NCBI RefSeq assembly: GCF_901000735.1
Contig: NC_081547.1
Span: 20,460,838 to 20,524,837 of the forward strand
Length of the DNA stretch: 64,000 bases
Reading direction: 5' to 3'
Source of the DNA: Corylus avellana
Taxonomy: Eukaryota; Streptophyta; Magnoliopsida; Fagales; Betulaceae
Position numbers and translations under genes: made by a program. Numbering within the stretch: position 1 is the first letter of the stretch; every line of letters begins with the position of its first letter. Positions 22,023 through 34,500 of this stretch are shown here, piece by piece. The notes under the pieces are model-generated. The model did no database searches. It was given only the letters and a program-made list of their open reading frames with translations, and was not told the DNA's origin.

Positions 22023-25000
22023 CTCATATATATTGAGCACTTTCCATCTCTTTCAGATTAAAGTGAAGAGTCAAATTCACGATAGTGGCACAAGTCAAAT
22101 ATTACCAGTTTATTCATGAGTCTAAATAAAAAATAAAAAATAAAAATTATAGCCGCAAGCATGTTATAGTCAGACATTGTTATGGCTACTGTCATTAATA
22201 GGAGACAAAACCTCTACTATTTACAGCAATACCAAAATTATTGTATGGGGTAAGAGAAGGGAAAGAAGGCACAGCCTGCAAACTTTATTTTTTGTCTCTC
22301 TGATTTGGGGAGCTAGCTTTCACCGCGTCCTTGAGCATGGCAGATATATCAACCTCCCACATTGAATCATCGAAGATACTGCGGAACTCAGGAGGTCCTT
22401 CCCATGTTGGTGAGAAATGCTCCATACTCGCATCATTTCCACCCTCTGCAACCTCCAGCTTCTCATAAGAGGGTTTATCACATCTTTCAGCTCTCTGGTA
22501 TGCTGTTTTCATAATTCCAGGGTTTTGGATAGTTAGTTGTATGTAACCAGAGAAAAGAGATAATAAAAAAAACCTCTAATATCCATTTTGATGCGAACTG
22601 TCTGTATTTAGTGCTTGTGATTTGCTTGTCAATGAAAATGCATTCTCCAACATAACATTTAAAGATTATTTGTCTCCAGTATATAATGACAGATATATAC
22701 AACTCATAACTCAGAAAAATGATCACTCTTCCCCAATATGAACTGTAAGAAAATTCTGAGACTCAGACCTACACATATCACAAAAGAGTGTATATATCGA
22801 ATGTCAGATAGTAAACTAAGTCAACTAACTTATTAGCTGCTCACTGATATCAAGAGATTATTGGCAACTTGCAAGCATCATTCAAACCAAGAATGCTCAA
22901 ATACATTTCTTCATAATTATTTTAAAAAAATTATTCCATTTGTTAAAAGTATCACCAATCACCCTCAACTGTTATTGTTAGCACAAAAGCATCCATCATT
23001 TTGTCCAATGCCACAGATAAAGAGTTTTAGAGTTTATTTGAAAAATAAAGCTTTTAAATTGAAAATAGCTTTTGGACAAAAGCTTTATTTTTGAGCTTTT
23101 GTCAAAAGTGCTTTGTGGACATTTTTAGGCTTTTTGAACCCTTAAAAACTTTTTTTTTTTTTTTTTCAAACGGACTTTGAGTGTTAGAAGCACTTTTAAA
23201 CATCTCAAATGCAATCCCAAAGAAGCCCTTAGCCACACTATGTGGCCCTCTCAAACAGTATTTTTTAACTTGCCGAAGTTTGAAATTAATGTAAATCATA
23301 TCCCATGGCTAAAACGTATGACTGCTACGAGTTCAATAAGACTGCATTTATGAGGGCAAAACATGCTTAATTTTACCAAAGTAAACTACAGATCGACCAG
23401 ATAAAAAAAAAATAAAATAAAAAATAAAGAAAGAAAAAAAAAAAATCTGACCTGTCTTCTTCCCAAAAGAATTTTGGCAACCCTGGCATCGACATCCATC
23501 GGTGCATCCGACTTTAGCCTTAAATAGAGCAAAAGCTGTGTCTGATTAGAATTAGTCAAAGAGCGAAAATGCATACATACTTTCTATCCCAACTTCCTTA
23601 TCTTGTTTGAACTTGATGTTTTTAAATTTCATTTCAAACAAAAAGACAGTGACAATCAGTATGACATGAATTTTGGGAATGTCATGCCACATTTATTAGG
23701 AAGGAGATTCAGAATAATGCAGTTGGAAGGAACAACATTTCCTGATATTATTTGCTAAAACAAACTTCAAGCCATCGCTGTAGAATGAACCTGATAACAT
23801 TGACAATATCTTTTGAAACACTCGGACTTCCTGCAATTGCATCCTATTTTGTGCCTGGCTGAAGATGGAGTATTCTGGCTCCCTTCTTCCTGCAGAGTTC
23901 TTTTGCTTATATATTTAATTCAATCACAATAAAGAACAAGATAGATACTCTGATAACTGATTACCATAACATTTTTAGGAGAGTCAGTGGCATGCGTAAT
24001 GATCTTTGGAGTAAATGCAAGAGGATTACGAGATTCAATTTGCTGCCGTGTATCAAGAACTAAGTCATCATATTCAGGTTTGTTAATACAGCTTTCACAT
24101 GAACAACAATCCACGCAATAAAGTCCAGCTGCAAAGCACTTACAATAACTGCAAATGACAAAGAATACAACTGAATCAAACTGCAACAGCAAAGGTGGCT
24201 TAAAAGTTGAATGTTTTAGAAAAACGATACTGTCAGAAAATCTGTCATAAGCTCATAATTTCATTCACAAAATTCCTTCCATTAAAAATAAAAAAAAATA
24301 AAGGTTTAACAAGCTGAAGCTTCTTAGATATTACATTTTCACTAAATACATTTCAACATTCTGCCAAAAGCCCAGGTAAGAAGATACAAGTTTTAAAATG
24401 TGCTCAACACATGCCTCCTGTGCACTTACAGTTTCAAGCATTCGGACTTCCTACAATGACATCCTGTGCAGCCATCACTCTCACGTTTGTTTGCTGCCCT
24501 TTTCCTGGATGCATCCCAAAAACTCAATTTGGCTTACTGTGAAAAACTAAATGAAGCATGACTAAGACAATAAAAGCATACTTGCCTTTTCCTTGTGCGG
24601 CTTACTTGGTTCGACGACTCCACACTGTCAGCATTTTGTGAAGTGGACATTCTCCCCTCACCGGAAGCCACCTGCTGCTCAATTTGTGTCGAAGAAAAAG
24701 AATCACTAGGGGGATTCAGACTATTAATGGCATAAGTGGCTGCCACACCAGCTTGACTTTCCTGCTGATCTACATCTGCATGAGAAAACATTGGCCTAGC
24801 TACAGCTGAAATTGAGATACTATTTGGGTCCTCAGGCACTAGCTTATCTTGTGAACTCAGGTACCCAGTTGAGTTCTTGCTTGCAAACATATCCGAGTCC
24901 AAGACCACAGATCTGCCGATGCTATTTACATGCAAACCAATACCAGAAGGAAGGGGAGACAATATTGCAGAATTTCCACTAGTCTGAGTGGATCTAACCA

Positions 25001-25524
25001 CTTCAAAGGGGCAGAAAGGGAACTGAGAATTGATGGACCTAGCATATCTAACTGACTCCCAAGTGTTGGAGATTGTTCTTCTCTTGCCATGAGGCACAGC
25101 CACATTCTTCAAGTTTCGTAGGCTATCCGTTGAATTTGCCATATTTCCACTAGCTACACTCTTGCAGGCTATATCAGGTTCAAAATGAAGATGTCTACGT
25201 GTACTGTGTTGGTGATAATTGGCCTCCTACATTTCAATACTCAAATTACTCTACTGCACAAAATCTTAAAAGAAATGACGAGGATAGATTACCTTCTCTC
25301 ATGATGCATATGAAAGATCCTTATCAGGCAATTCAGTCACGTTCTTCCAATTTCATGGTTGCAACGGATGATCATCCCAAAAGAGTTAAAAATTGAACAC
25401 AAAGATGATGCAAATATTGATCTAAAACTTTTCTCCAAAAGTAATTTCTATTATTCCATATGGTGAACTTTAGACGTACTAGATATAACTTAGTACAACT
25501 AAGAGTACTTTGTAGCCTACACTA

Positions 25525-27044
25525 AGAGTGTAAAGGTGGGCGGTTATTTAACTGCCCGCTAACCGCTATAACCGCTTAACTGCTACCCGCTAACCGCTAT
25601 AACCGCTAAGTAGTTAGAGGTTAGCGGTTATTCGGTTTATTAACCGTAATAGTTAACTGTCTTTTTATATAATATATTATTATAATTATAATTATAATAA
25701 TATTTATACATATAACATAATCAATTGATCATTAAATCATTTCATTATATAATAAAAAATTATAAATATATAATATGACATAACTCATAAGTCATAAGTA
25801 TCCAAGTTCATACTAATATAACAATTAAGTATTTAGACACTTAATTTCAATGTATGCTATAAACTTATAAGTCCATATATGTTATAAATTATAATTATAT
25901 ATTATACATATATGCAATTATGCATACTAAAAAATATAAATGTATAAAATCAATACTTAATCATGTTATTAATATACAATGATAATGTGATTCGTATAAT
26001 ATCAAATTAAGTAATTGATATTGGATTAAATAATGTGTTACTTATAACCACAATTGAAGTATTAATGTATTATCATTTTAATTTATATGATTATATAATA
26101 ACAAATTATACATATATATATATATATATATAGTATGACATAAGTCATAAGTATACCAATTCATACTAATATAATAATTAAGTACTTATAGACTTAGTTC
26201 CAATGTATGTTATAAACTTATAAGTCTATATATGTTATAAATTATAATTATACATACACGTATATTGAATAATACAAATGTATAAGATCAATACTTAATC
26301 ATATGATTCAATGACAATTCAAATACTTTATTCAAATTAATCATATTATTAATGTACAATGATAATGTAATTCGTTTAATATCAATTATTTAACTATTTT
26401 CTCTTTTCAATTGTATAATATCAAGTTCTACTCAATTCTATTCTCTATTTTCAACTGATTTGTATAATATCAATTGTATAATATCAAGTTAATCATATTA
26501 TTTTAAAAAAAAACTATTTTCTCTTAATTTTTTAGTAATTTTTTAAACCAATTGTTTTATGTTAAACCAATGGGTATATATATTCATCATTTTCTTAATT
26601 TCATCTAACTCTAAGTCCTAACACTCTCTCTCTCCCGCCTGCCTCCCTCTCACTCTCACTCGTCACTGTTTTTCCCTTCGTCACACTCTTGTCATTGTCT
26701 CCCTCTCACTCTCGGCACTATCACCACTCGCTGGGACTATCTCTCCTCATAGGTCGTTGTCTCTACTCTGTCTCTGTTGCCGCTCGACGTCTTTGTCTGC
26801 CTGTCGCTACTGTCTCTATCGCCGCTCGTCGTCTCCGTTCTATCTCTCTATCACTGCTCTGTCTCTGTAGGCCCAAAAAGTCCAATGTAAAAAAAAAAAG
26901 GTTATAGCGGGCGGTTACATGTTTTATTAACCGCTAACCGCTAGGTAGTTACAGTTGCGGTTAGTGAAATTTATTAACTGCTAAGATGGTTACGGTTAGC
27001 GGTTTTTGCCAATAATAGCTAACCATAATCACCTTTACACCCCT
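25525..27044. mobile_element. CTAACCG/CGGTTAG hAT-like element, member C, in a TCX copy 3 intron
   Basis: Left end AGAGTGTAAAGGTGGGCGG and right end CACCTTTACACCCCT are inverted repeats; heptamer arrays lie just inside both (25545-25640 and 26905-27005). About 1.5 kb; the interior is AT-rich with many CATAAGTCATAAGTAT-like blocks and a CT-rich stretch. No transposase frame. An exact 8-bp target duplication could not be settled. Its interior is the source or sibling of 6918-8040. Confidence 0.7.
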
Positions 27045-28118
27045 AGCACACACAAGTTTCGTATCAATGCAGGGTTCCATCGTCAAATCTCTCTTCCATA
27101 CAGTGATCACTGAGATTTTAAGTCATGTTCTCCAAATGAAAGGATATACATATCTAGTTGGGCCAAAAGAAGACAACAATTTTGTACTAAATTCCAACAA
27201 GTATAATTGTAATTGTGCAAAAAAATTATCAATACACAGATGTTAAAGCAAAATATTTATTTACAACATATTCTGTCAAAGGAAGACATCCTACCAAGTA
27301 TACTTTACAGTTCAGGATTTTTAAACTTATTGGCTTTTAGAAGTTAGTGACATAATAAAAATAGATACCATCCTACCACAAAAGCTTCATTATGGATAAA
27401 AGTAGTATCCTCATCATAAATAGATATAAACGGCAAATTTAAAACGGATTAGTTGTTACTTCTTATTCATAATTAAATTAAAAGTCTTGTAACTAGGGGC
27501 GGACCCCCTCTCGACCCTCAAAAATTTCCCTTACCTCTGGTAGAATTTTTTAGGATACCTTAGTTGCCCACCCTCGGTCACTCATCAAGAGCATTAACAT
27601 CACCGGTGGGGCAAGCGGAAAACAATTCTTTATAATTTCAGACTTATACTGTTTCAAAGATTTAGAAATTAGGTTAGTCTTAAACTCACGGAAACAGACT
27701 ATACAAACGATGCCATTCACACTTTAGTCTTTAGTAAAATGCTCTGTTTCAATTATAAAGCTTGAGTTGATTTACTTTGACTAAAATGCTGACCTTTATA
27801 CTTGAGCTTGAGTAGCTGTCCAGCCTGTCCTGATTTTAAACTCGTGATGTGTGAGTTGCGCGTTTTTGTTTTGTTTTTGTTTTTGTTTTTTTTTTTTTTT
27901 TTTTTGATGAATGACAAAACTGTCAAAACGCTACTTATGTGAGAGTGTTATGTGACAAAATGCCAATTCTAGTTGAGAAAAAAAATGCACCGTTTCGTTT
28001 AGGCTTTCAATCTTTAGCGTGAGTCAGTGAGCACATAAAATTTATGCACCATACAAACAAAAAATGTCAATTAACACATATTTTGCGCACACTTTTCATT
28101 TGTACTGTTGGCTTTGAA
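27045..28118. other. Intronic sequence of TCX copy 3, no element or exon recognised
   Basis: AT-rich DNA with a poly(T) tract near 27885. It is deleted in copies 1 and 2. Nothing with convincing coding content. Confidence 0.5.
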
Positions 28119-28127
28119 TTAAAATTA

Positions 28128-29409
28128 GGGTAATTGTATAATAAGTCTCTGAGTCAACCCTTCAAAATTTTTAAATTCCTAAGTTTTTTTTTTTTTTTTG
28201 GTCGAATTTTTACTCCTTGGGTCAAAGAAAATGACAATAAAATTTCTGTCATCAAAATTTTTTCACAGCCGTTAGTCTAGGTCAAAAAGCACTGTTTCAC
28301 CTCATTAAAATATTAATTTTTTTAATTTAATTTTAAAATTTAAATATTAAAAAAAAAAAAAAAAAGAAAGGACAGGTGGTTCAGACAGGGGTGGCCTAAC
28401 CACCCCATAGGCCACCCCATTTTCCCTGGGGGTGGTTCGGCCATCCCTAGACGGGCTGTCTAGGGGTGGCTGGCCCAAGGGGGTGGCCAAACCCTCAAAT
28501 TGTTTTTTAACAGTTTGGCCCTAGGGGGTGGCCGAACCACCCCCTTAGGCCATGGGGGTGGTTGAACCACCCCCAGATTGACCGTAGGCCACCCCTAGAC
28601 GGCCGGTCTAGGGGTGGCCGAACCACCTCCAAGCAAAATGGGGTGGCCGAACCACCTCCAGGCAAAATGGGGTGGCCGAACCACCCCTGTCATTTTTTGA
28701 AAAAAAATGTAAATTTTTTTATTTTATTTTTAGATTTAAATCTTAAAATTAAATTTAAAAAATGGAAAAATATAAAAAAGCCCCCCAAACTACCAGCTGT
28801 TTTCGATTTAGCCCCCTAATGTTCCAAAAGTGATAAAGTAGCTTCCCAAACTATCAAGCTATTGCATTTTGGCCACTCCGTTAGTCAAAATCGTCAGTTT
28901 GGACGGAAACTGCAAAACGACATCGTTTTGTTATGAGTAAGTTACTACAATGCCCTTTTATGAAGAAAAAAAATTGGAAAAAATATAAAAAAGCCTCCAA
29001 AACTACCAGCCGTTTTCATTTTAGCCCCCTAATGTTCAGAAAGTGATAAAGTAGCCCTCCAACAAAACGACGTCGTTTTTCAGTTTCCGTCCAAATTGAC
29101 GGTTTTGATTAATGGAATGGCCAAAATACAATAGTTTGGTAGTTTGGGGGCTACTTCATCACTTTTGAAACATTATGGGGCTAAATCGAAACAGCTAGTA
29201 GTTTGTGAGGCTTTTTTATATTTTTTCCTTAAAAAAATTAATATTTTAACGAGGTGAAACGGTGCGTTTCGACCCAGACTAACGGCTGTTAAAAAATTTT
29301 TATTGTCATTTTGATGGACCCAAAAAGTAAAAATTTGAAAAAAAAAAAAAAAACTAAGGGATTAAAAAATTTTGGAAGGTTGACTCAGGGACTTATTATA
29401 CAATTACCC
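28128..29409. mobile_element. Mutator-like TIR element, 9-bp TSD TTAAAATTA, with nested MITE
   Basis: Begins GGGTAATTGTATAATAAGTC and ends with its reverse complement; the long inverted repeats extend some 200 bp inward. It is flanked by TTAAAATTA at 28119-28127 and 29410-29418, a perfect 9-bp duplication as produced by Mutator-like transposases. A second inverted-repeat element (about 28770-29220, ends ATATAAAAAAGCC) is nested in it. The left half carries reiterated GGGGTGGCCGAACCACC blocks. No transposase. Confidence 0.8.
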
Positions 29410-30979
29410 TTAAAATTAAAAGAAATCATAATTGGATATGATTGATAACCATACAATAACATGTATGTAAAGAGGTATGCAGATTAACTAAGAAATGCAA
29501 ACAATAAAGAAAGTCACGTTGTTTAAGAAAAAAAATTTTGTTTAAAGAAAGTCAATTTTTGCTCGTGTTGAGATAGATTTGGAAAATCTACCCATAGATC
29601 TTTACTTAAGAGAAAACAATTATGAGTACCATCCTAATCAATTTTTGTTCAACTCTCTCTTTTTTTTTGGGGGGGGGGGGGGCTCTGTCACTGCTTGGAC
29701 AACTTTGAATCTTGAGAGCGGCCGAGTTCATGCAAATAACAGAAAATGCTGAAAAGTAGAGCCATACCAAAGCCACCCCTTAGGTGGGACCAACACTAGT
29801 AAATGACTCTTCTATATAAATTAACAATGTAATAGCTGTGTGAAGAAGAGTCTGACTCCTAAACAATGAAGAAAAACAATGGTAATAGCATAGTTAGTTT
29901 GTACCTTAAAAAATTCTTTTGATAATCTTCTTGAGCTCTCATCAGAATTTTCACATGCCTCATCAATCTGCAAAGGTTCAAGAAATGACTGGCAAGTACC
30001 ATTTCTGAAGTCAATGGCATTTACAAAGTTAAGCTTTAAGACCTCACCAAACCTTTCAGCATTGCTCAGATTGACTGCAGTTTCAACCACTTTAAGTGAA
30101 CTTAAAGGCAGATTGTTTTCAGCTTGATACAATGATGTAAGACCTCTAGCCTCTCTTGTGCTATCAACAGCATCATCAACTCTTTTGATGGTGTCTTTGG
30201 AGCCAGTATAACCACTCCGTAACAGCTGACACGCTTCCTTATTCGATTGGAACCATGGATTAGCTGAATTTATATTGTCCACCTCCACAGGATTTGCCAG
30301 ATATTCACCAACACACCCTGAAGAATGATATGACTGGACTTCCTTCTCTGAGCTAGAAATTTGCATTGAATTCAACTGGGTATTACACTATCATAAAAAT
30401 TTGAATCTGATGCAACTATATTGTCTCTATAAACATTAAAAAAAAAAAAAAACTACTAGTTTAAACATACAAGACAATAATCTTTTAGTTAACAAGATTG
30501 CCTCAATAACTAAAAAAAAAGCTTGAGTCTATAGAAAATAAATAAAAATAATTGATTGCTAAATTAAAGACAAGTTGTATTGCTAAAATGATTGAAACCC
30601 AATTACCATAATCAAATTCTCCCAAAAGGCCAAAATTATTTCTTTGATTGCTTTGGAATATGTAGAAGTAAAGAATTATAACAAAAAAAAAAAAAAAAAT
30701 TAACTTCCACAAAACCTATCATCATTCATGTCCATAAACAAACCCTCAAGCGACCATCAAATTACCCTACAGTGCCAACTCATAAAAAAAATTTTAAAAA
30801 AAAATTAAAATAGAGAAATAAACCCTATTTCTTTTTCTCGTTTCACTATTTTCTCACCAAGCAAACAGTCTGTGAACACAACGAAACACTACTAAAAAAT
30901 TGAACGCTTATCTACATTTACAGAGACTTCGCCGGAGATGACAACAAGCAGGGACCCGATTGCGCTTAGGAGAATCCAT

Positions 30980-31539
30980 TAACAAATATACAGTTTTCTC
31001 GTAAAAGTTTTTTTTTTTTTTTTTTTGAAATAGTTTTCTCGTAAAAGTGACGTGCTTATATAGGTTTTGAACTCTTTTTTTTTAAAAAAAAAAAAAAAAA
31101 ATTTAATTCGAACCTTAACTAAGCGGGAAAACTCTAACTACAGGGCCGCAAGGGTCGGCTTTTGTTTCGGGTGCTCCTAGGCCCATACTAGTCTTTCCTA
31201 ACACTTTCCTTCACTTCCTAGGGAACCAAACAAGATATATCCTCGTATTACATGTAACGAGTCCACCTCGATCATGTCTTGTCTTGAACTAAAAAACGAT
31301 GAGACCAAACCTTTAAAATGGGCTGGATACAGCCAAGGTTTAGGCCTAGCCCATATATGGAACCAGTTCGGGTTTTATTTCGGATGGATCACCCGGTCCA
31401 TGACCAGCCCCACCGGAGAAACCCTAGATAAACCCTAACAAGAGCTTCGAGGTTCATTCTAATCATCTGTTTGGTTGATTGAGAAAATTGAAAGTTTATT
31501 ATTGTACAATTTAAAACAGCTTTACCTTTGATTCAAGCG
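30980..31539. promoter_or_regulatory. Divergent TCX/PWP2 promoter with telo-boxes and site II motifs
   Basis: The 560 bp between the TCX start (30979, minus) and the PWP2 start (31540, plus). Telo-boxes AAACCCTA at 31419-31426 and 31430-31437. Site II (TGGGCY) motifs at 31319-31324 (plus), and on the minus strand at 31180-31185 and 31348-31353. In plants this pair of motifs is typical of ribosomal-protein and ribosome-biogenesis promoters, which fits PWP2. Transcription start sites are not determined. Confidence 0.7.
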
Positions 31540-34500
31540 ATGAACTACCGGTTTCAAAACCTGCTGGGAGCCCCCTACCGAGGAGGCAACGTGGTGATCA
31601 CTAAAAACAACCTGCTAATCTCACCGGTGGGTAACCGCGTGAGCATTACCGACCTCGTCAAGTTCCAAACACTAACCCTCCCGGTGCAGTCCTCCTCCGA
31701 CATCTGCCGCCTGGCGGCCTCCCCGGACGGCGTGTTCCTCCTGATCGTCGACGGCAACAGCCGGTGCCTCCTCGTGAATCTCCACCGGCAGGTGGTCCTC
31801 CATCGGATCTCCTTCAAGAACGCCGTGAAAGCCGTGGCCTTCAGCCCCTGCGGGTCCCTCATCGCCGTCGCCGTCGGCAAGCTCCTCCAGATATGGCGCG
31901 CGCCGGGCTTCAAGAAGGAGTTCTTCCCCTTCGAGCTCATCCGGACGTTCGCCGACTTCGACGACAAGGTCACGGCGCTCAAGTGGAGCCCCGACTCCAA
32001 GTACATAATCGCCGGGTCGAAGGACCTGACGGCGAGGTTGTTTTCCGTGAACAAAACCGGCGTTGTCAAAACGAAGCCGTTTATGTTTCTTGGCCATAGA
32101 GATACAGTAGTGGGTGTGTTTCTGGGAGTGGACAAGATGACGAATACAGTTTCTAGGGCTTATACGGTCACGCGGGATTGCTATATGTTTAGCTGGGAGT
32201 TGAGTGGCAGTGACGGTGAATTCGATGAAACGGGAGGGGAGAATTCGGAGCCGGACTCGCCAGGGACGCCGGAGAGGGAAGTCGAGACCGAGAGGGGGAA
32301 TGAAGTGAGTGTGAAGAATAAGAAGAGGAAGGGTTTGGATGGAAATTTGGAGGAGAACGGAGGGAAATGGAGGTTGTTGAGGAAGGATGGTTTTGGCCAG
32401 GCCCCGGCGAAGCTGACGGCGTGTGACTATCACGGGGGGCTCGATATGCTGGTGGTGGGGTTCTCGAATGGGGTTTTCAGGTTGTACCAGTTGCCGGATT
32501 TTGTTTGTATTCAAGTCATGTCGATATCGAGGCAGAAGATCACCACGGCGTTGTTTAATGAGGCGGGGAATTGGCTGACGCTCGGGTGTGCGAAGCTCGG
32601 GCAGTTGCTGGTGTGGGAGTGGCGCTCTAGCACTTATGTATTCAAGCAGCAGGGACATTTCTTTGATGCGAATTGTGTGGCTTATTCAGCGGATTCACAG
32701 TTTTTGGCTACTGGAGCAGATGATAACAAAGTCAAGGTAAATTTAATGTGTGAAACATTGGTTCGGTCATTTTTCCTAACAAATGGTTATGTTGTTGATA
32801 TCAAAGTCTAGCTCAAATGCATTACTCATATGTTTTATGATCAAAATAATAGCAGTTAGTAGTCTATGCTTTTGCAGTTTGTTAAAATTCGGATGAAAAT
32901 TTATAATACATGTAAAACTAATAACAAGATAATTGATATTGTGCATCTGTGTCCATGTTGCAGAGCAAGTTTTTGCTTGAAAAGTTTGAGCCATTTGATT
33001 TTATTGGTGCACTGAAGTGATGTGCCAGATTTAAATTTACCAGTTAGTAACCTACTCAAAGATTTTTCTTGAAACGCTTTTGTGTTCAACAGTTGAAAGA
33101 AGTCCTCATATGTCACCCTTTGAATCTCCATTACCTGAATCCTACCTCAATCATAGTCTTGTTTCTGCTTCCGCACTGTGAACAATTTAGAACCAAAATT
33201 CATGTTCCCTTTGCAAAGTATGCAAGTTTGCATTCTCTTGCGATTGCAATAATGCTTAATCTATTGTGGGTAGTGGGTAACAAGTATTGCTTTACCTCTG
33301 AATCAATTTTCTCTTTTCCATTTGAAGGCTCACCTCCATTAGGAATCAGCTTATTGTTGTCATGTATGTTTTGCCCTTAGCAGTGATTGGGTCATTGGCA
33401 AATGTTAGGACTCATTTAATCAAACTCATTTATTTTTTCTTTTACAAAAACTTATTTCCTAGGTTATTTTTCTAATTGTTTTGGTATGGTTATGTTCTGA
33501 ATGTTCAGCCTTTGTCTCCTTTTATCCTATGAAGTTTGTACTTGAACTCGTGTGAAACTTTTAGTGTTTGCTTCATACAGGTGTGGACTGTTTCATCAGG
33601 CTTTTGCTTTGTAACATTCTCAGAGCACACTAATGCAGTCACTGCTCTCCATTTTATGGCTACTAACCAGTGTCTCTTAAGCGCATCTCTGGATGGGACT
33701 GTTCGTGCATGGGATTTGGTCCGTTATCGGAATTTTAGGACATTTACAACCCCTTCATCTAAGCAATTTGTTTCCTTGGCAGCTGATCAAAGTGGTGAAG
33801 TGATTTGTGCTGGAACTCTAGATTCATTTGAGGTATTTTTGTGTCAATTTTTGATGGCTGTTAACAATCAACACTCCCCTCGTTTTCCCTGACACGTTCT
33901 TTTCAATGTCATGCTTAGATATTTGTTTGGTCAATGAAGACGGGCCGTTTGTTGGATGTTCTTAGTGGTCATGAAGGACCTGTTCATGGGCTAATGTTTT
34001 CTCCCACAAACGTGAGTTAACCTGTCTTTTTCCATTTTTCTGCACTGATGATGTGTGCCTTATGTTCGTCTTGGAGAATGTATCTAACCACAGTGTATTA
34101 GAACTATTTGAGGTCTTTATTCACAGCATTTTAGTTTTCCCCTTAACTCAATAGGGCGCTTTATGAGGTTTCCTGTTTTCACATGTAGGCAATCTTAGCT
34201 TCTTCATCATGGGACAGAACTGTTCGATTGTGGGATGTTTTTGAGGGTAAAGGTGCCGTCGAGACATTTCCTCACACACATGACGTTCTTACATTGGTTT
34301 ATCGTCCAGATGGAAGGCAATTGGCTTGCAGCACATTAGATGGACAGATTCATTTCTGGGACCCAATTGATGGCTTGTTAATGTACACCATTGAGGGCCG
34401 TAGGGATATTTCTGGTGGTCGTCTCATGACTGATCGTAGATCTGCCGCCAACTCAACTTCAGGGAAGTTCTTCACAACCTTGTGCTATTCTGCTGATGGC

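Larger units (their letters stand above)
22285..30979 (-). pseudogene. TSO1-like CXC (TCX/CRC) gene, copy 3, most complete but with damaged exon 1
   Basis: Minus-strand exons: 30912-30979, 29905-30375 (157 codons, LNSMQISSSEKEVQ.. to KEFFK, containing CVGEYLANPVEVDN), 24586-25226, 24430-24504, 23965-24148, 23791-23889, 23452-23518, and a terminal exon ending at 22285. From the second exon to CXC2 every junction keeps frame, if the 24586 donor is AAAG|GCAAGT. CXC1 reads CTGCHCRKSECLKLYCKCF and CXC2 [20 protein letters not shown] + GCTDGCRCQGCQN; all expected cysteines are present. Exon 1, however, is 68 bp instead of 69 (frameshift after MDSPKRNRV) and its donor reads ATAAGC instead of GTAAGC. 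Translation could only start at the Met four codons into exon 2. It is head to head with the complete PWP2. The 4.7-kb second intron holds a hAT-like and a Mutator-like element. It could still be expressed; I label it pseudogene on balance. Confidence 0.75.

Noticed and set aside
28562..28819. Open frame rich in Pro/Arg/Gly over GGGGTGGCCGAACC blocks
   Set aside because: It arises from low-complexity reiterated blocks inside a Mutator-like element; no domain, no conservation.
31672..32658. Long minus-strand open frame of 328 codons opposite PWP2 exon 1
   Set aside because: It is the mirror of a GC-rich coding exon; composition (His/Arg/Leu-rich) and lack of domains mark it as an antisense shadow.
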